A DNA stretch of 36,089 nt from the NCBI GenBank assembly GCA_009772985.1, contig WOUS01000016.1, positions 1 to 36,089 on the forward strand, written 5' to 3'. Position numbers and translations under genes: made by a program. The notes beneath the pieces are model-generated. The model was not told the origin of the DNA, did not search any database, and saw only the letters and a list, made by a program, of their open reading frames with translations. The first letter of the stretch is position 1; each line of letters begins with the position of its first letter. This DNA comes from Anaerolineaceae bacterium (GTDB taxonomy: Bacteria > Chloroflexota > Anaerolineae > Anaerolineales > Villigracilaceae). Positions 16,021-23,795 of this stretch are shown here, piece after piece.

Positions 16021-18815
16021 TTCACCGCGTCAACCAGCATCCGCACCGCATCCGGCGCGGGCAGGTGCAGGCGCAGGACGCGCCGTCCGCGCGCCGCCAG
16101 CGCTTCGTAATCGCCGAGCGCCTGGGCGCGTTCCAACACGCCGAAGGTCAGTCCCTGCCCGGGGATTTCCAAATCTTCGACCGGGTCGGCGGTGATTTGC
16201 AGGAACAGGCCGGTATCGGGTCCCCCCTTGTGCAGTTGCCCGGTGGAGTGGAGGAAGCGCGGCCCAAACCCGACCGTGGTCGCGCAGCCGGTGCGCGCCC
16301 GCACCTTCAGCCGGAGTTCCGTCAGCGCGGCCAGCGTTCCAGCATTGCGCGGCAGGTAGGCGTTGATGGCAACGTAATCGCCCTTCTTCGCTGAGGCAAG
16401 GAACACCGCCAGACTGTCTTTCAGCCCGCTGCCTGTCAGCGGCTGATTGGTGATGATTTTTATGCCATCCTTTTCCCAGGCGGGAAGCGGCTCCTCTAAT
16501 ACTCTATTCTGGCTATACGCAGTTATCTTGGCTTTCGTGCGGTTCTTGTTGTCCTGCACGTCCGGCTGGTCGAAGGCATTGACGCCCAGAACGTGGCAGG
16601 CAATGGCGGTTGCAATTTCCCAGCGGTAGAATTCAGAGAAAAGTGAATAGGGATTAGTGATTAGGAACTCGGCAACAGGTTGACCGGATTGGCGGAGAAG
16701 ACTGACAGCCTGTTCATGTTCGCCCGTGACCTTGAAATAGATGAACAGGCAGTCCGCTCCATAATCGGCCAGACTGCCGACCGGCTCGCCGTCCACGACG
16801 ATGATGCCCTTCCCCTGCTTGCCTGACGACTCTGCGATCAGTTGCTCCAGCCAGGAGCCGAACGCCGCCGCTTGCGGGTCGGCGATGATGGTCAACTTGT
16901 CGCGCCCGGCGAGCGCCGCCTCCCCCATCACCGCCCCCAGCGCCAGGCCGGGATTGCGCGCCGGGGAGACTTCGGCGCGGCATTCGTTCATCATCGCCGC
17001 GGCGGAAGCGAGAAGTTTTTCGATGTCAAATCCCATCAACGCCGCCGGGAGCAGGCCGAAATCAGCCAGCACGGAGAACCGTCCGCCCACGGATGGGTCG
17101 GCGAGGAATGTTTTCCGGAAGCCGCGGGCATTCGCCAGCGCGTCCAGCGAGGTGCCCGGATCGGTGATGGCGACGAAGCGCGCGCCGTCGCCGCCGGAGA
17201 GATGCCAGAAGTAGTCCAGCATGGCGTTGACTTCCGCTGTCCCGCCGGATTTGCTGGAGACGATGTAGAGCGTCTCGGCTGGCGGGAAATCTTTGGCGGC
17301 CCGGGCGACTTGCGCGGGGTCGGTCGAATCAAGAATAGAGAATTGTGAATGGTTAATGGTTCCCCCAAATACGAGGGAGAGGACTTCCGGCGCGAGGGAG
17401 GAGCCGCCCATGCCGAGCAGGAGGAACTTGTGGATGCCGGCGCGGTGGATTTCGTCCGCAACAGACTGAATCGCTTTTGCCCGCGCCCGCGAAGTCTCGG
17501 GCAGGGTCAGCCAGCCGAGCCGCTTGCGGATTTCCTCCTGCCCCTGCGGGTCGGCGGTCCACAGCGACGGGTCGCCCGACCACAGCCGGGCTGGGACGGC
17601 GTCCGCTTCGAGGCGGGAGATGCGCCGCTGGACGGAACCGGCCAACGGTCCGAGCGAGGCCGCGGCGGCGGAACGGCGCGCCTCGATGGCCGCCAGCATC
17701 GCCGCGAACGCGTCTGCAAAAGTCTGCACGCCCTCATCTTCCAACTCCTGCGTGACGCGGGCAATCGAGATGCCGCGCGATTCCAATTCCGCAAAAAGCC
17801 GGCGCGCGTCGTCAAGATTTTCCGTGATCGTCAGCGCGGCCTGACCGTGGTCGCGGAACGCGTCCAGCGTTTGCGGCGGGACAGTGTTGACCGTGTCGGG
17901 GCCGATCAGGTTGTCCACGTAAATTGTGTCGGGGTAGGCGGGATTCTTGGTGCTGGTGGAGGCCCACAGCGGACGCTGGAGGCGCGCCCCTGCTTTGGCA
18001 AGTTTCTCCCAGCGCGGGCCGGCAAAGGTCTCGCGGAAGGCGGCGTAGGCGAGGCGGGCGCTGGCAATGGCGGCCTGGCCGTAGGGGCGACCCGCCTGGG
18101 CAGGCGAAGGCTGACCGGGAGGACCCGACGGGTCGCCCCTGCCAAGCAGCGCGTCCACTTTGGTGTCCATGCGGGAGACGAAGAAGGAGGCGACGGAGGC
18201 GGGGACCCCGGCTGCGGAAGAAGGGGAAGAGGATGCGGGAAAAGGAGAAGAGGGGAAGAGGAGATCTTCGAGACCGCAAAGGTAGGCCTCCATCACTTCG
18301 CGGTAGCGCTCAATCGAAAAGATGAGCGTCACGTTGACATTGATGCCCGCGGCGATGGCGGCGCGGACAGCGGGCAGGCCTTCCTTCGTGGCCGGGATTT
18401 TGATCATCAGGTTGGGACGGGCCACGCGTGCCCACAAATCCTTGGCCTGCGTCAGCGTGGCTACGGAGTTGTGCGCCAGCGCGGGATGGACTTCGAGCGA
18501 GACATACCCATCGCCGCCCTTCGACTGCTCGTAAAGCGGGCGGAACAGGTCGCAGGCGCGGCGGATGTCTTCGATGGCAAGTTGCCAGAAGATCGTCTCG
18601 GCCTCCCAGCCCGACCAGGCCATCGGGGTCAGCGCCGAATCGTAATCGTTCGTCTTCGCGAGGGCGTTGTGGAAAATGGACGGGTTGGAGGTCACGCCGC
18701 GGATGTCGCCGCGGGCGATCATGGCCGCCAGTTCGCCGTTGTCGAGTAACCGGCGTTGAATATTGTCGTACCAGAGCGATTGACCAAGCTTGGTTAGTTG
18801 TTGAATGGAGTTCAT
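16017..18815 (-). CDS. tal-pgi: Bifunctional transaldolase/glucose-6-phosphate isomerase
   Basis: A fused enzyme. Residues 1 to about 390 are transaldolase (class with LGQSLWYDNIQRRLL at the N-terminus; Schiff-base lysine K139 in MIKIPATKEG). About 395-932 are glucose-6-phosphate isomerase (LLLGMGGSSLAPEV, VSSKSGGTAEVNAM, EFYRWEIATA). It links the pentose-phosphate pathway to glycolysis. Two stretches look inserted: a Ser/Pro low-complexity tract at about residues 184-200, and GRGDPSGPPGQ... at about 225-245, encoded by a 58-bp palindrome. AT-rich patches in the isomerase half (16641-16665, 17331-17360) resemble local tandem-repeat words. The start ATG 18815 has no Shine-Dalgarno and abuts an 8-bp repeat array. 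Downstream it is coupled to the VanY-like gene. Confidence 0.94.
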   Translation of the reverse strand: MNSIQQLTKLGQSLWYDNIQRRLLDNGELAAMIARGDIRGVTSNPSIFHNALAKTNDYDSALTPMAWSGWEAETIFWQLAIEDIRRACDLFRPLYEQSKGGDGYVSLEVHPALAHNSVATLTQAKDLWARVARPNLMIKIPATKEGLPAVRAAIAAGINVNVTLIFSIERYREVMEAYLCGLEDLLFPSSPFPASSSPSSAAGVPASVASFFVSRMDTKVDALLGRGDPSGPPGQPSPAQAGRPYGQAAIASARLAYAAFRETFAGPRWEKLAKAGARLQRPLWASTSTKNPAYPDTIYVDNLIGPDTVNTVPPQTLDAFRDHGQAALTITENLDDARRLFAELESRGISIARVTQELEDEGVQTFADAFAAMLAAIEARRSAAAASLGPLAGSVQRRISRLEADAVPARLWSGDPSLWTADPQGQEEIRKRLGWLTLPETSRARAKAIQSVADEIHRAGIHKFLLLGMGGSSLAPEVLSLVFGGTINHSQFSILDSTDPAQVARAAKDFPPAETLYIVSSKSGGTAEVNAMLDYFWHLSGGDGARFVAITDPGTSLDALANARGFRKTFLADPSVGGRFSVLADFGLLPAALMGFDIEKLLASAAAMMNECRAEVSPARNPGLALGAVMGEAALAGRDKLTIIADPQAAAFGSWLEQLIAESSGKQGKGIIVVDGEPVGSLADYGADCLFIYFKVTGEHEQAVSLLRQSGQPVAEFLITNPYSLFSEFYRWEIATAIACHVLGVNAFDQPDVQDNKNRTKAKITAYSQNRVLEEPLPAWEKDGIKIITNQPLTGSGLKDSLAVFLASAKKGDYVAINAYLPRNAGTLAALTELRLKVRARTGCATTVGFGPRFLHSTGQLHKGGPDTGLFLQITADPVEDLEIPGQGLTFGVLERAQALGDYEALAARGRRVLRLHLPAPDAVRMLVDAVK
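18083..18140. repeat. Palindromic element in frame inside tal-pgi
   Basis: AGGGGCGACCCG (18083-18094) and CGGGTCGCCCCT (18129-18140) are perfect 12-bp arms around 34 bp. The coding frame gives GRGDPSGPPGQPSPAQAGRP. Transaldolases normally have a shorter charged segment here, before the AAIASARLAY helix. Confidence 0.8.
18217..18262. repeat. Purine-rich low-complexity tract inside tal-pgi
   Basis: A run of GAAGAAGGGGAAGAGG-type sequence on the plus strand encodes a Ser/Pro/Ala tract (FPSSPFPASSSPSS). It lies just before VASFFVSRMDTKVD, in a position where transaldolases usually carry a short loop. Confidence 0.6.
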
Positions 18816-18830
18816 GTTAGATACGTTGAA

Positions 18831-18862
18831 AAGTTGGAAGGTTGGAAGGTTTGAAGGTTAGA
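18831..18862. repeat. Left 8-bp tandem repeat array (ARGTTRGA)
   Basis: Four consecutive 8-bp units: AAGTTGGA, AGGTTGGA, AGGTTTGA, AGGTTAGA. Degenerate units extend left to the tal-pgi start codon. The array supplies the stop codon of the four-helix-bundle gene (TAA at 18858-18860). Confidence 0.85.
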
Positions 18863-19268
18863 CTTCATAATCAGCACGGTCTTCGCGGACACGCTGTGAT
18901 TGCGGGTGGCTTTCGAGATACATGATAAACCGCGAAATCTGGCGCGAGACTTTCTCGGCCAGCCGGAAAGCGTCATCGAACTGTTCTACGGTGATATAGC
19001 CGAGGTCGCGCGACACATAAAGTTGAGAACGAAATTCTCCGGCAGATGCTTTCGCAATCCCGAGGTAGCGAATAAATTGTTGCTGCGTTTGACTTTCGAA
19101 TCCTTCGGCAATATTGCTCATAACCGATACAGCGGCGCGGCGAATCTGATCTTTCAATCCAAAGTCGCGTCCAAAGGCTCCGCGCTCCGTAAGTGAGTAA
19201 ATCTGTTTCGTCAGTTCCCGCGCGGTTTGCCAGGCCTCTATTTCCTCGAAACGGGTTATGGTTGGCAT
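18858..19268 (-). CDS. Four-helix-bundle protein (S23/Avd-like)
   Basis: Small all-helical protein of the family found in 23S rRNA intervening sequences and, as Avd, in diversity-generating retroelements. Typical features are the N-terminal FEEIEAWQTARELTKQIY, then DQIRRAAVSVMSNIAEGFE, and the later RYLGIAKASAGEFRSQLYVSRDLGYI. Start ATG 19268 has GAGGAG upstream; a longer frame to 19340 lacks a ribosome site. Length 136 aa. No reverse transcriptase or rRNA is nearby. It is the odd gene in the pentose-phosphate operon, lying between rpiB and tal-pgi and flanked on both sides by inverted arrays of one 8-bp repeat. This suggests insertion as a unit. Cellular role unknown. Confidence 0.87.
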   Translation of the reverse strand: MPTITRFEEIEAWQTARELTKQIYSLTERGAFGRDFGLKDQIRRAAVSVMSNIAEGFESQTQQQFIRYLGIAKASAGEFRSQLYVSRDLGYITVEQFDDAFRLAEKVSRQISRFIMYLESHPQSQRVREDRADYEV

Positions 19269-19319
19269 ATTCTCTCCTCGGTTCCAAGTTTGCAGGTTGG
19301 TAAGAGGGCATGAAAACCT

Positions 19320-19375
19320 TTCACCTTTCCAACTTGCCAACCTTCTAACTTTCTAACCTTCCAACTTTCTAACTT
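19320..19375. repeat. Right 8-bp tandem repeat array, inverted (TCYAACYT)
   Basis: Seven consecutive 8-bp units (TTCACCTT, TCCAACTT, GCCAACCT, TCTAACTT, TCTAACCT, TCCAACTT, TCTAACTT). This is the reverse complement of the left array. The array runs into rpiB and encodes its last residues and stop codon. Confidence 0.88.
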
Positions 19376-19805
19376 TCTTTACCCGTCGCGCGTGGCGCTC
19401 CTGGCCGGGATCATTGCCGATGAAGCGCGCCGATAGAAATGCGGTGACAATCTCCCGCGCCGGTTCGGGACCGAGGATGCGCGCCCCGATGCACAGCACG
19501 TTCATGTCGTCGTGTTCCACGCCCTGATGAGCGGAATAGGTGTCGTGGCAGACTCCGGCATAGACGCCGCGCATCTTGTTGGCGGCAATGCACGCCCCCA
19601 CCCCGGAGCCGCACAGCAAAATTCCGCGCTCCGCTTCGCCGTTCTGGATGGCGCGCCCGACCTTTTCGGCGTAATCGGGATAATCCACTGGCTGGTCGGA
19701 ATCGGTTCCCAGATCAAGCACGGTATGCCCGAGGCTGCGCACGGTTTCGAGCACCATGCCCTTGAGCAGGAACCCGGCATGGTCACAGGCAACGGCAATT
19801 TTCAT
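19353..19805 (-). CDS. rpiB: Ribose-5-phosphate isomerase B
   Basis: Interconverts ribose-5-phosphate and ribulose-5-phosphate. The N-terminus [18 protein letters not shown] and [13 protein letters not shown] with catalytic C65 are diagnostic. Length (150 aa) is normal. The ATG overlaps the tkt stop (ATGA at 19802-19805), so the two are coupled. Its last residues (VKKVRKLEG) and its TAG stop are written by the 8-bp tandem repeat array, so the native C-terminus has probably been replaced. The fold core is unaffected. Confidence 0.95.
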   Translation of the reverse strand: MKIAVACDHAGFLLKGMVLETVRSLGHTVLDLGTDSDQPVDYPDYAEKVGRAIQNGEAERGILLCGSGVGACIAANKMRGVYAGVCHDTYSAHQGVEHDDMNVLCIGARILGPEPAREIVTAFLSARFIGNDPGQERHARRVKKVRKLEG

Positions 19806-21895
19806 CGCAGCAACTCCTTCGCTTTCGCGATCACATTCTCAACGGTGAAGCCGAATTTCTCGAACAGGATTTTCGCCGGAGCCGACGCGCCAAAATGGTC
19901 CAGGCTGAGCACCGCGCCGCCGTCGCCGGTCCAGCGCTCCCAGCCCTGGGCGATTCCGGCCTCGACCGCCAGCCGGGCGCGGACTTGCGGCGGCAGGACC
20001 GCGGTCCGGTATGCTTCGTCCTGCGCGGCGAACAGTTCCCATGAAGGGAAGGAGATCATGCGTACGTTGACACCCTCAGCGGCAAGGCGCATCCCGGCAT
20101 CCATGATCAGCCCCACCTCCGAGCCGGAGGCCATCAGGATGAGTTCCGGTTCGATGTCGCCGACGTCGGCCAGAACGTACGCGCCGCGGGCAAGTTCGGA
20201 GGCCGGGGTGTAGAGACTGCGGTCGAGGGTCGGGAGCGGCTGCCGGGTCAACGCCAGGACCGTCGGCCCATCGCGGCGGGAGATGGCGATTTTCCACGCC
20301 TCCACCGTTTCGTTCGCGTCGCAGGGACGGAGCACGAGCAGGTTCGGGATGGCGCGCAGCGCGGCGAGATGTTCCACCGGCTGGTGCGTGGGGCCGTCCT
20401 CGCCGACGCCGACGCTGTCGTGCGTGAAGACCCAGATGGACGGGATGTGCGAGAGAGCGGCCACACGCAGCGCGCCGCGCATGTAATCCGAAAAGACAAG
20501 GAAGGTCGCGCCGTAGGGAATGATGCCGCCGTGGAGCGCCATCCCGTTGACGATTGCGCCCATGCCGTGTTCGCGCACGCCGAAATGGAAATTGCGCCCG
20601 GCGGGGGAATCTTTCTGGAATTCAGGCAGGCCTTCGAGCCAGGTGTTATTGGATGGAGCGAGGTCAGCGGAACCGCCGAGCAGTTCGGGAAGTTTCGCGG
20701 CCAGCGCGTTGAGCGTTTTACCGGAAGCGGCGCGGGTGGCGAGCGGACCTATCCCCCCTGCTCCCTTCCCTGCGATGGAAGGGGGGAAAGTTGGCAAATC
20801 CGCATCCCAGCCTTCGGGCAGGCGTCCGGCCATGCGGCGGTCGAACTCGGCGGCGAGGCCGGGATATTCGAGGCGATAGGATTCAAGCCGCTTCTTCCAC
20901 GCGTCTTCCGCCTTCTGCCCTTCGTCCAGCACGGCGCGGAAATGTGCCAGCACAACCTCGGGGATGTAAAAATTCGGTTCGAGCGGCCAGCCCAATTTTT
21001 CTTTTGCGCCGCGCAACTCTTCCACGCCGGGCGGCTCACCGTGCGCCTTCGACGTCCCCTGGCGCGTCGGCAGGCCGTAGCCGATCTGCGTGCAGCAGGC
21101 AATGATGGAGGGACGCGGGTCGGCTTTGGCGGCGATAATGGCCGCGTCGATGGCGTCCACATCGTTGCCGTCCGGGACCGTTTGCGTGTGCCAGCCGTAG
21201 GCATCGAAGCGTTTCATCCGGTCTTCGGTGAAAGCCAGGTCGGTGGAGCCGTCAATCGAGATGTGGTTGTCGTCGTAAAGGTAGATGAGTTTTCCCAGCC
21301 GCAAATGCCCGGCGAGGGAGGCGGCTTCGGAGGCCACGCCTTCCATCAGGTCGCCATCGGTGACGATGGCATAAACGTAGTGGTTGACAATATTATAGGA
21401 CGCGGACGAGCGCGGACGGGCGCGGATGTTTTCTTTTCCGCGTTCCTCCGCGTTTTTCTGCGTCCCAACAGGCTGATTGAACTCCGCGGCCAGGTGCGCC
21501 TCGGCAATCGCAAAACCGACGCCGTTGGCGAAACCCTGCCCGAGCGGACCGGTGGTCGTCTCCACGCCGGGGGTGAGGCCAAACTCCGGGTGGCCGGGCG
21601 TGCGGCTGTCCCACTGGCGGAAGCGTTTCAGTTCGTCGAGCGGGAGGTCGTAGCCGGTCAGGTGGAGCAGGGAATACAACAGGGCGGAACCGTGCCCGCC
21701 GGAGAGGATGAAGCGGTCCCGGTCCGGCCAGCGCGGATGCGCGGGGTTGTGACGCAGGTGCCGGGTCCAGATGGTGTACGCCATGGCGGCGGCGCCCATC
21801 GGCAGGCCGGGATGTCCGGAGTTCGCCTGCTGGACCATGTCCGCAGACAAAAAACGGAGCGTATTAATGGCGCGGGATTGAAGGTCGGAGGTCAT
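19802..21895 (-). CDS. tkt: Transketolase
   Basis: Thiamine-diphosphate enzyme transferring two-carbon units between sugar phosphates. Visible motifs include [44 protein letters not shown] (the ThDP/Mg2+ GDG motif) and [26 protein letters not shown]. Length is 697 aa against about 660-670 usually. The excess is explained by two in-frame insertions: about residues 144-166 ([20 protein letters not shown]) just before the GDG motif, and a smaller one around 370-381 ([14 protein letters not shown]). Both are encoded by inverted-repeat DNA. No Shine-Dalgarno precedes the ATG. TAAAAT sits 6 nt upstream, suggesting a leaderless mRNA. It is the first gene of the tkt-rpiB-tal/pgi operon. Confidence 0.96.
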   Translation of the reverse strand: MTSDLQSRAINTLRFLSADMVQQANSGHPGLPMGAAAMAYTIWTRHLRHNPAHPRWPDRDRFILSGGHGSALLYSLLHLTGYDLPLDELKRFRQWDSRTPGHPEFGLTPGVETTTGPLGQGFANGVGFAIAEAHLAAEFNQPVGTQKNAEERGKENIRARPRSSASYNIVNHYVYAIVTDGDLMEGVASEAASLAGHLRLGKLIYLYDDNHISIDGSTDLAFTEDRMKRFDAYGWHTQTVPDGNDVDAIDAAIIAAKADPRPSIIACCTQIGYGLPTRQGTSKAHGEPPGVEELRGAKEKLGWPLEPNFYIPEVVLAHFRAVLDEGQKAEDAWKKRLESYRLEYPGLAAEFDRRMAGRLPEGWDADLPTFPPSIAGKGAGGIGPLATRAASGKTLNALAAKLPELLGGSADLAPSNNTWLEGLPEFQKDSPAGRNFHFGVREHGMGAIVNGMALHGGIIPYGATFLVFSDYMRGALRVAALSHIPSIWVFTHDSVGVGEDGPTHQPVEHLAALRAIPNLLVLRPCDANETVEAWKIAISRRDGPTVLALTRQPLPTLDRSLYTPASELARGAYVLADVGDIEPELILMASGSEVGLIMDAGMRLAAEGVNVRMISFPSWELFAAQDEAYRTAVLPPQVRARLAVEAGIAQGWERWTGDGGAVLSLDHFGASAPAKILFEKFGFTVENVIAKAKELLR
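20753..20786. repeat. Palindromic element in frame inside tkt (C-rich/G-rich)
   Basis: CCCTTCC (20763-20769) and GGAAGGG (20777-20783) sit within longer C- and G-runs. It is read as [11 protein letters not shown] in transketolase. Similar C-rich/G-rich hairpin DNA lies between glgA and the MerR gene. Confidence 0.65.
21398..21466. repeat. Inverted-repeat element in frame inside tkt (CGCGGA family)
   Basis: GGACGCGGACGAGCGCGGA on one side and TCCGCG, CTCCGCG and TGCGTCC on the other form an imperfect dyad of about 69 bp. Its translation inserts about 23 residues before the ThDP motif. The word family matches the intergenic repeat at 3390-3468. Confidence 0.68.
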
Positions 21896-21901
21896 TGAAC
21901 T

Positions 21902-21907
21902 ATTTTA
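21902..21907 (-). promoter_or_regulatory. Candidate -10 box of tkt (leaderless start)
   Basis: TAAAAT on the minus strand ends 6 nt before the tkt ATG. TTGAGC 15 bp upstream is a poor -35. Confidence 0.4.
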
Positions 21908-21911
21908 CCAT

Positions 21912-21940
21912 TTGTCATCCACGCTCAAGTATGTCATAAT
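21912..21940 (+). promoter_or_regulatory. Promoter of the coiled-coil/zinc-ribbon gene
   Basis: TTGTCA (21912-21917) and CATAAT (21935-21940) are separated by 17 bp, each one mismatch from consensus, 36 bp before the ATG. Confidence 0.68.
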
Positions 21941-21976
21941 AACAGCAATTGACATCCGAGTATCGAAGGAGACCTT

Positions 21977-23044
21977 ATGCCCACCCCCACCAATCCCGCC
22001 CAGGAAATCCAGTCCCAGATCCGCACCCTGCAAAGCAAAGTCGACGACATGCAGAACCGCGTCCGCCTGAGCCAGGCACGCGACGCCGTGGAGGACGTGC
22101 AGTCGAACGTCAACGGACTCGTCCAGCGCATCGCCGGCCTGCGGACGCGCGGCTACGTCTTCGAGAAGGACCTCGAGGCGCAGGCGCAGGCGTTCGTCGA
22201 GTCGTGGATGATGCTCTACCCGAACGTGCAGGCGCAGGTCGGACAGCAGTCCACCATGCTGATCAACGCCCTGCGCCCCATCGAACTGCAAATGCCGCAA
22301 CTGGCGGCCGCGGCGGCCAGCCCCGGCATGGCGCGCGGCATCCTGAGCTCGCTCGAGTCGGCAGTGGGCCAACTCGACAGCAAGGTGGACGCCGCCGAGC
22401 GGATGGTCAGCGGGATGTACGACCAGTTCAGCGGACAGGTCTCGACCCTGAGCCGCCACCTGGATGACGTGGACTACCTGCTCAAGAACGTGGCAGAGGC
22501 GACCTTCAAACTGTTCCCCCTCGAGGGCGGGATCGCGGCCGTCCGGGCGGTCTGGTGCCGCACCGGCAAGGAGGAGAAGGACGACCCGGAGGGCGTGCTC
22601 TACCTGACCGACCAGCGCGTGCTGTTCGAGCAGAAGGAAGAAGTGGTAACAAAGAAAGTGTTGTTTGTTGCCACTGCAAAGCAAAAGGTGCAGGGACTGC
22701 AATGGGAGGCGCCCGTGGCCCTGCTGGACCAGGTGACCACCAGCAAGGCGGGACTGCTCAAGAACGAGGATCACATCGAGATCCGCTTCCTGCCCGGCGC
22801 GCCGCTGGACCTGGCGCACCTGCACATCTGGCGGGACTGCGCCTTCTGGCAGGGACTGCTCAATCGGGCCAAGACGAAGGACTTCGACCAGGGCCGCGCC
22901 GTGGCGCTCGACCAGGCCGCAGTGGACAAGGTGAAGGCCGCGCCGACGCAGTGCCCGTCCTGCGGCGGGGCGATGACCAAGCCGGTCCTGCGCGGGCAGG
23001 ATACGGTCAAGTGCGAGTTCTGCGGGTTCGAGATCAGGCTATGA
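21977..23044 (+). CDS. Coiled-coil, PH/GRAM-like and zinc-ribbon protein, function unknown
   Basis: I do not recognise a named family. Residues 1-180 are helical and Q/A/E-rich with long amphipathic stretches (likely coiled coil). Residues about 185-295 read as beta-rich: EGVLYLTDQRVLFEQKEEVVTKKVLF followed by WEAPVALLDQVTTSKAGLL, the pattern of a bacterial PH/GRAM-like domain. The C-terminus has a zinc ribbon with two CxxC pairs (CPSC and CEFC). No membrane helix is seen. AAGGAG lies 5 nt before the ATG and a good promoter lies upstream. A 6-TM membrane protein follows, probably in the same transcript. A membrane-surface or lipid-sensing role would fit the GRAM-like part but is speculative. 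Confidence 0.75.
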   Translation: MPTPTNPAQEIQSQIRTLQSKVDDMQNRVRLSQARDAVEDVQSNVNGLVQRIAGLRTRGYVFEKDLEAQAQAFVESWMMLYPNVQAQVGQQSTMLINALRPIELQMPQLAAAAASPGMARGILSSLESAVGQLDSKVDAAERMVSGMYDQFSGQVSTLSRHLDDVDYLLKNVAEATFKLFPLEGGIAAVRAVWCRTGKEEKDDPEGVLYLTDQRVLFEQKEEVVTKKVLFVATAKQKVQGLQWEAPVALLDQVTTSKAGLLKNEDHIEIRFLPGAPLDLAHLHIWRDCAFWQGLLNRAKTKDFDQGRAVALDQAAVDKVKAAPTQCPSCGGAMTKPVLRGQDTVKCEFCGFEIRL

Positions 23045-23045
23045 T

Positions 23046-23080
23046 GTGATGCGACGGTCACCTTGAAGGCGACCGTCACA
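23046..23080. repeat. Dispersed palindrome, copy 1 (GACGGTC...GACCGTC)
   Basis: GACGGTC-A-CCTTGAAGG-C-GACCGTC forms a hairpin right after the stop. A near-identical but longer copy lies at 34066-34120, so this is a repeat family rather than a site unique to this gene. Confidence 0.75.
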
Positions 23081-23115
23081 TTAAAAATAATTCAATACAA
23101 AACAAGGAGACCAAC

Positions 23116-23643
23116 ATGGAAGAAAAGAAACTGTACCACTTTGGCGCATGGGCCGGATTTGTGATGGCGCTCATGCTCATCCTCAACGGCGTGTCCACCT
23201 TCATCCCGTCCGCCTGGCTGCACTGGATTTCCCGGATCGGCTTCGTGCTGGCCGGGTTCGGCGTCCTGCCGGCCATCTGGAGGCAGATCAAGGAGCACGA
23301 GGCCGGCTGGGCTACCTGGCTGACCGCGCTGGCGTACCTCGGCCTCGCCGCGGAGGGACTGCTCTACATCGGGCAGGCCAGCCTCAACTCCAACTGGCTG
23401 CTCTTCGGCGGACTGGCCGCCTGGGCGGTGGGGATGAACGCCATCGGCATCCGCTCCAAACGCTGGCCGCTCGGACTGGGCCTGCTCGGCATCGTCAGCG
23501 GACTGCTGCTGTTCGCCGCCGTGGTTGCCAATTCCATCCAGCCGGGGAACATCGTCAACCTGATCTCGGCGGGGCTGGGGGCGGTGGCGCTGTATCCCGC
23601 CTGGCTGATCTGGATGGGGATCAGGATGTTGAAGGGGAAGTAA
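23116..23643 (+). CDS. Small polytopic membrane protein, function unknown
   Basis: A 175-aa protein made almost wholly of about six hydrophobic helices (for example GFVMALMLILNGVSTFI, IGFVLAGFGVLPAIW, WLTALAYLGLAAEGLLYIG, LLFGGLAAWAVGMNAIGI, LGLLGIVSGLLLFAAVV). AGGAG lies 6 nt before the ATG. The 71-bp gap to the coiled-coil/zinc-ribbon gene holds only a palindrome, so the two are probably cotranscribed. No catalytic motif is visible. Confidence 0.75.
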   Translation: MEEKKLYHFGAWAGFVMALMLILNGVSTFIPSAWLHWISRIGFVLAGFGVLPAIWRQIKEHEAGWATWLTALAYLGLAAEGLLYIGQASLNSNWLLFGGLAAWAVGMNAIGIRSKRWPLGLGLLGIVSGLLLFAAVVANSIQPGNIVNLISAGLGAVALYPAWLIWMGIRMLKGK

Positions 23644-23659
23644 GTTATTCCTGTTTGAA

Positions 23660-23746
23660 CTTATGGCCGTCTAACGTCCTAATTGATTTAGGACGTTAGA
23701 CGGCGGGCTAAACCGTCCATAAGCCGTTATACCGCCGCCGTATAAC
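23660..23746. repeat. Nested hairpin region upstream of the cassettes
   Basis: A perfect 17-bp stem (23666-23682 with 23688-23704) is enclosed by CTTATGG/CCATAAG (23660-23666, 23717-23723). A second dyad follows, GTTATAC (23726-23732)/GTATAAC (23740-23746). The first stem carries GTCTAAC and GTTAGAC, which fit the integron core-site consensus. It may therefore be the host-side attachment structure for the cassette array, or just a terminator or repeat. Confidence 0.55.
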
Positions 23747-23795
23747 CCCTGTTGGGCGTTTGGTAAAACATCTGTAACAACAGGATAATATAGAA

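Noticed and set aside
18858..19268. Diversity-generating retroelement (Avd gene)
   Set aside because: No reverse transcriptase, template repeat or variable repeat is visible. The gene is better described as a standalone four-helix-bundle protein.
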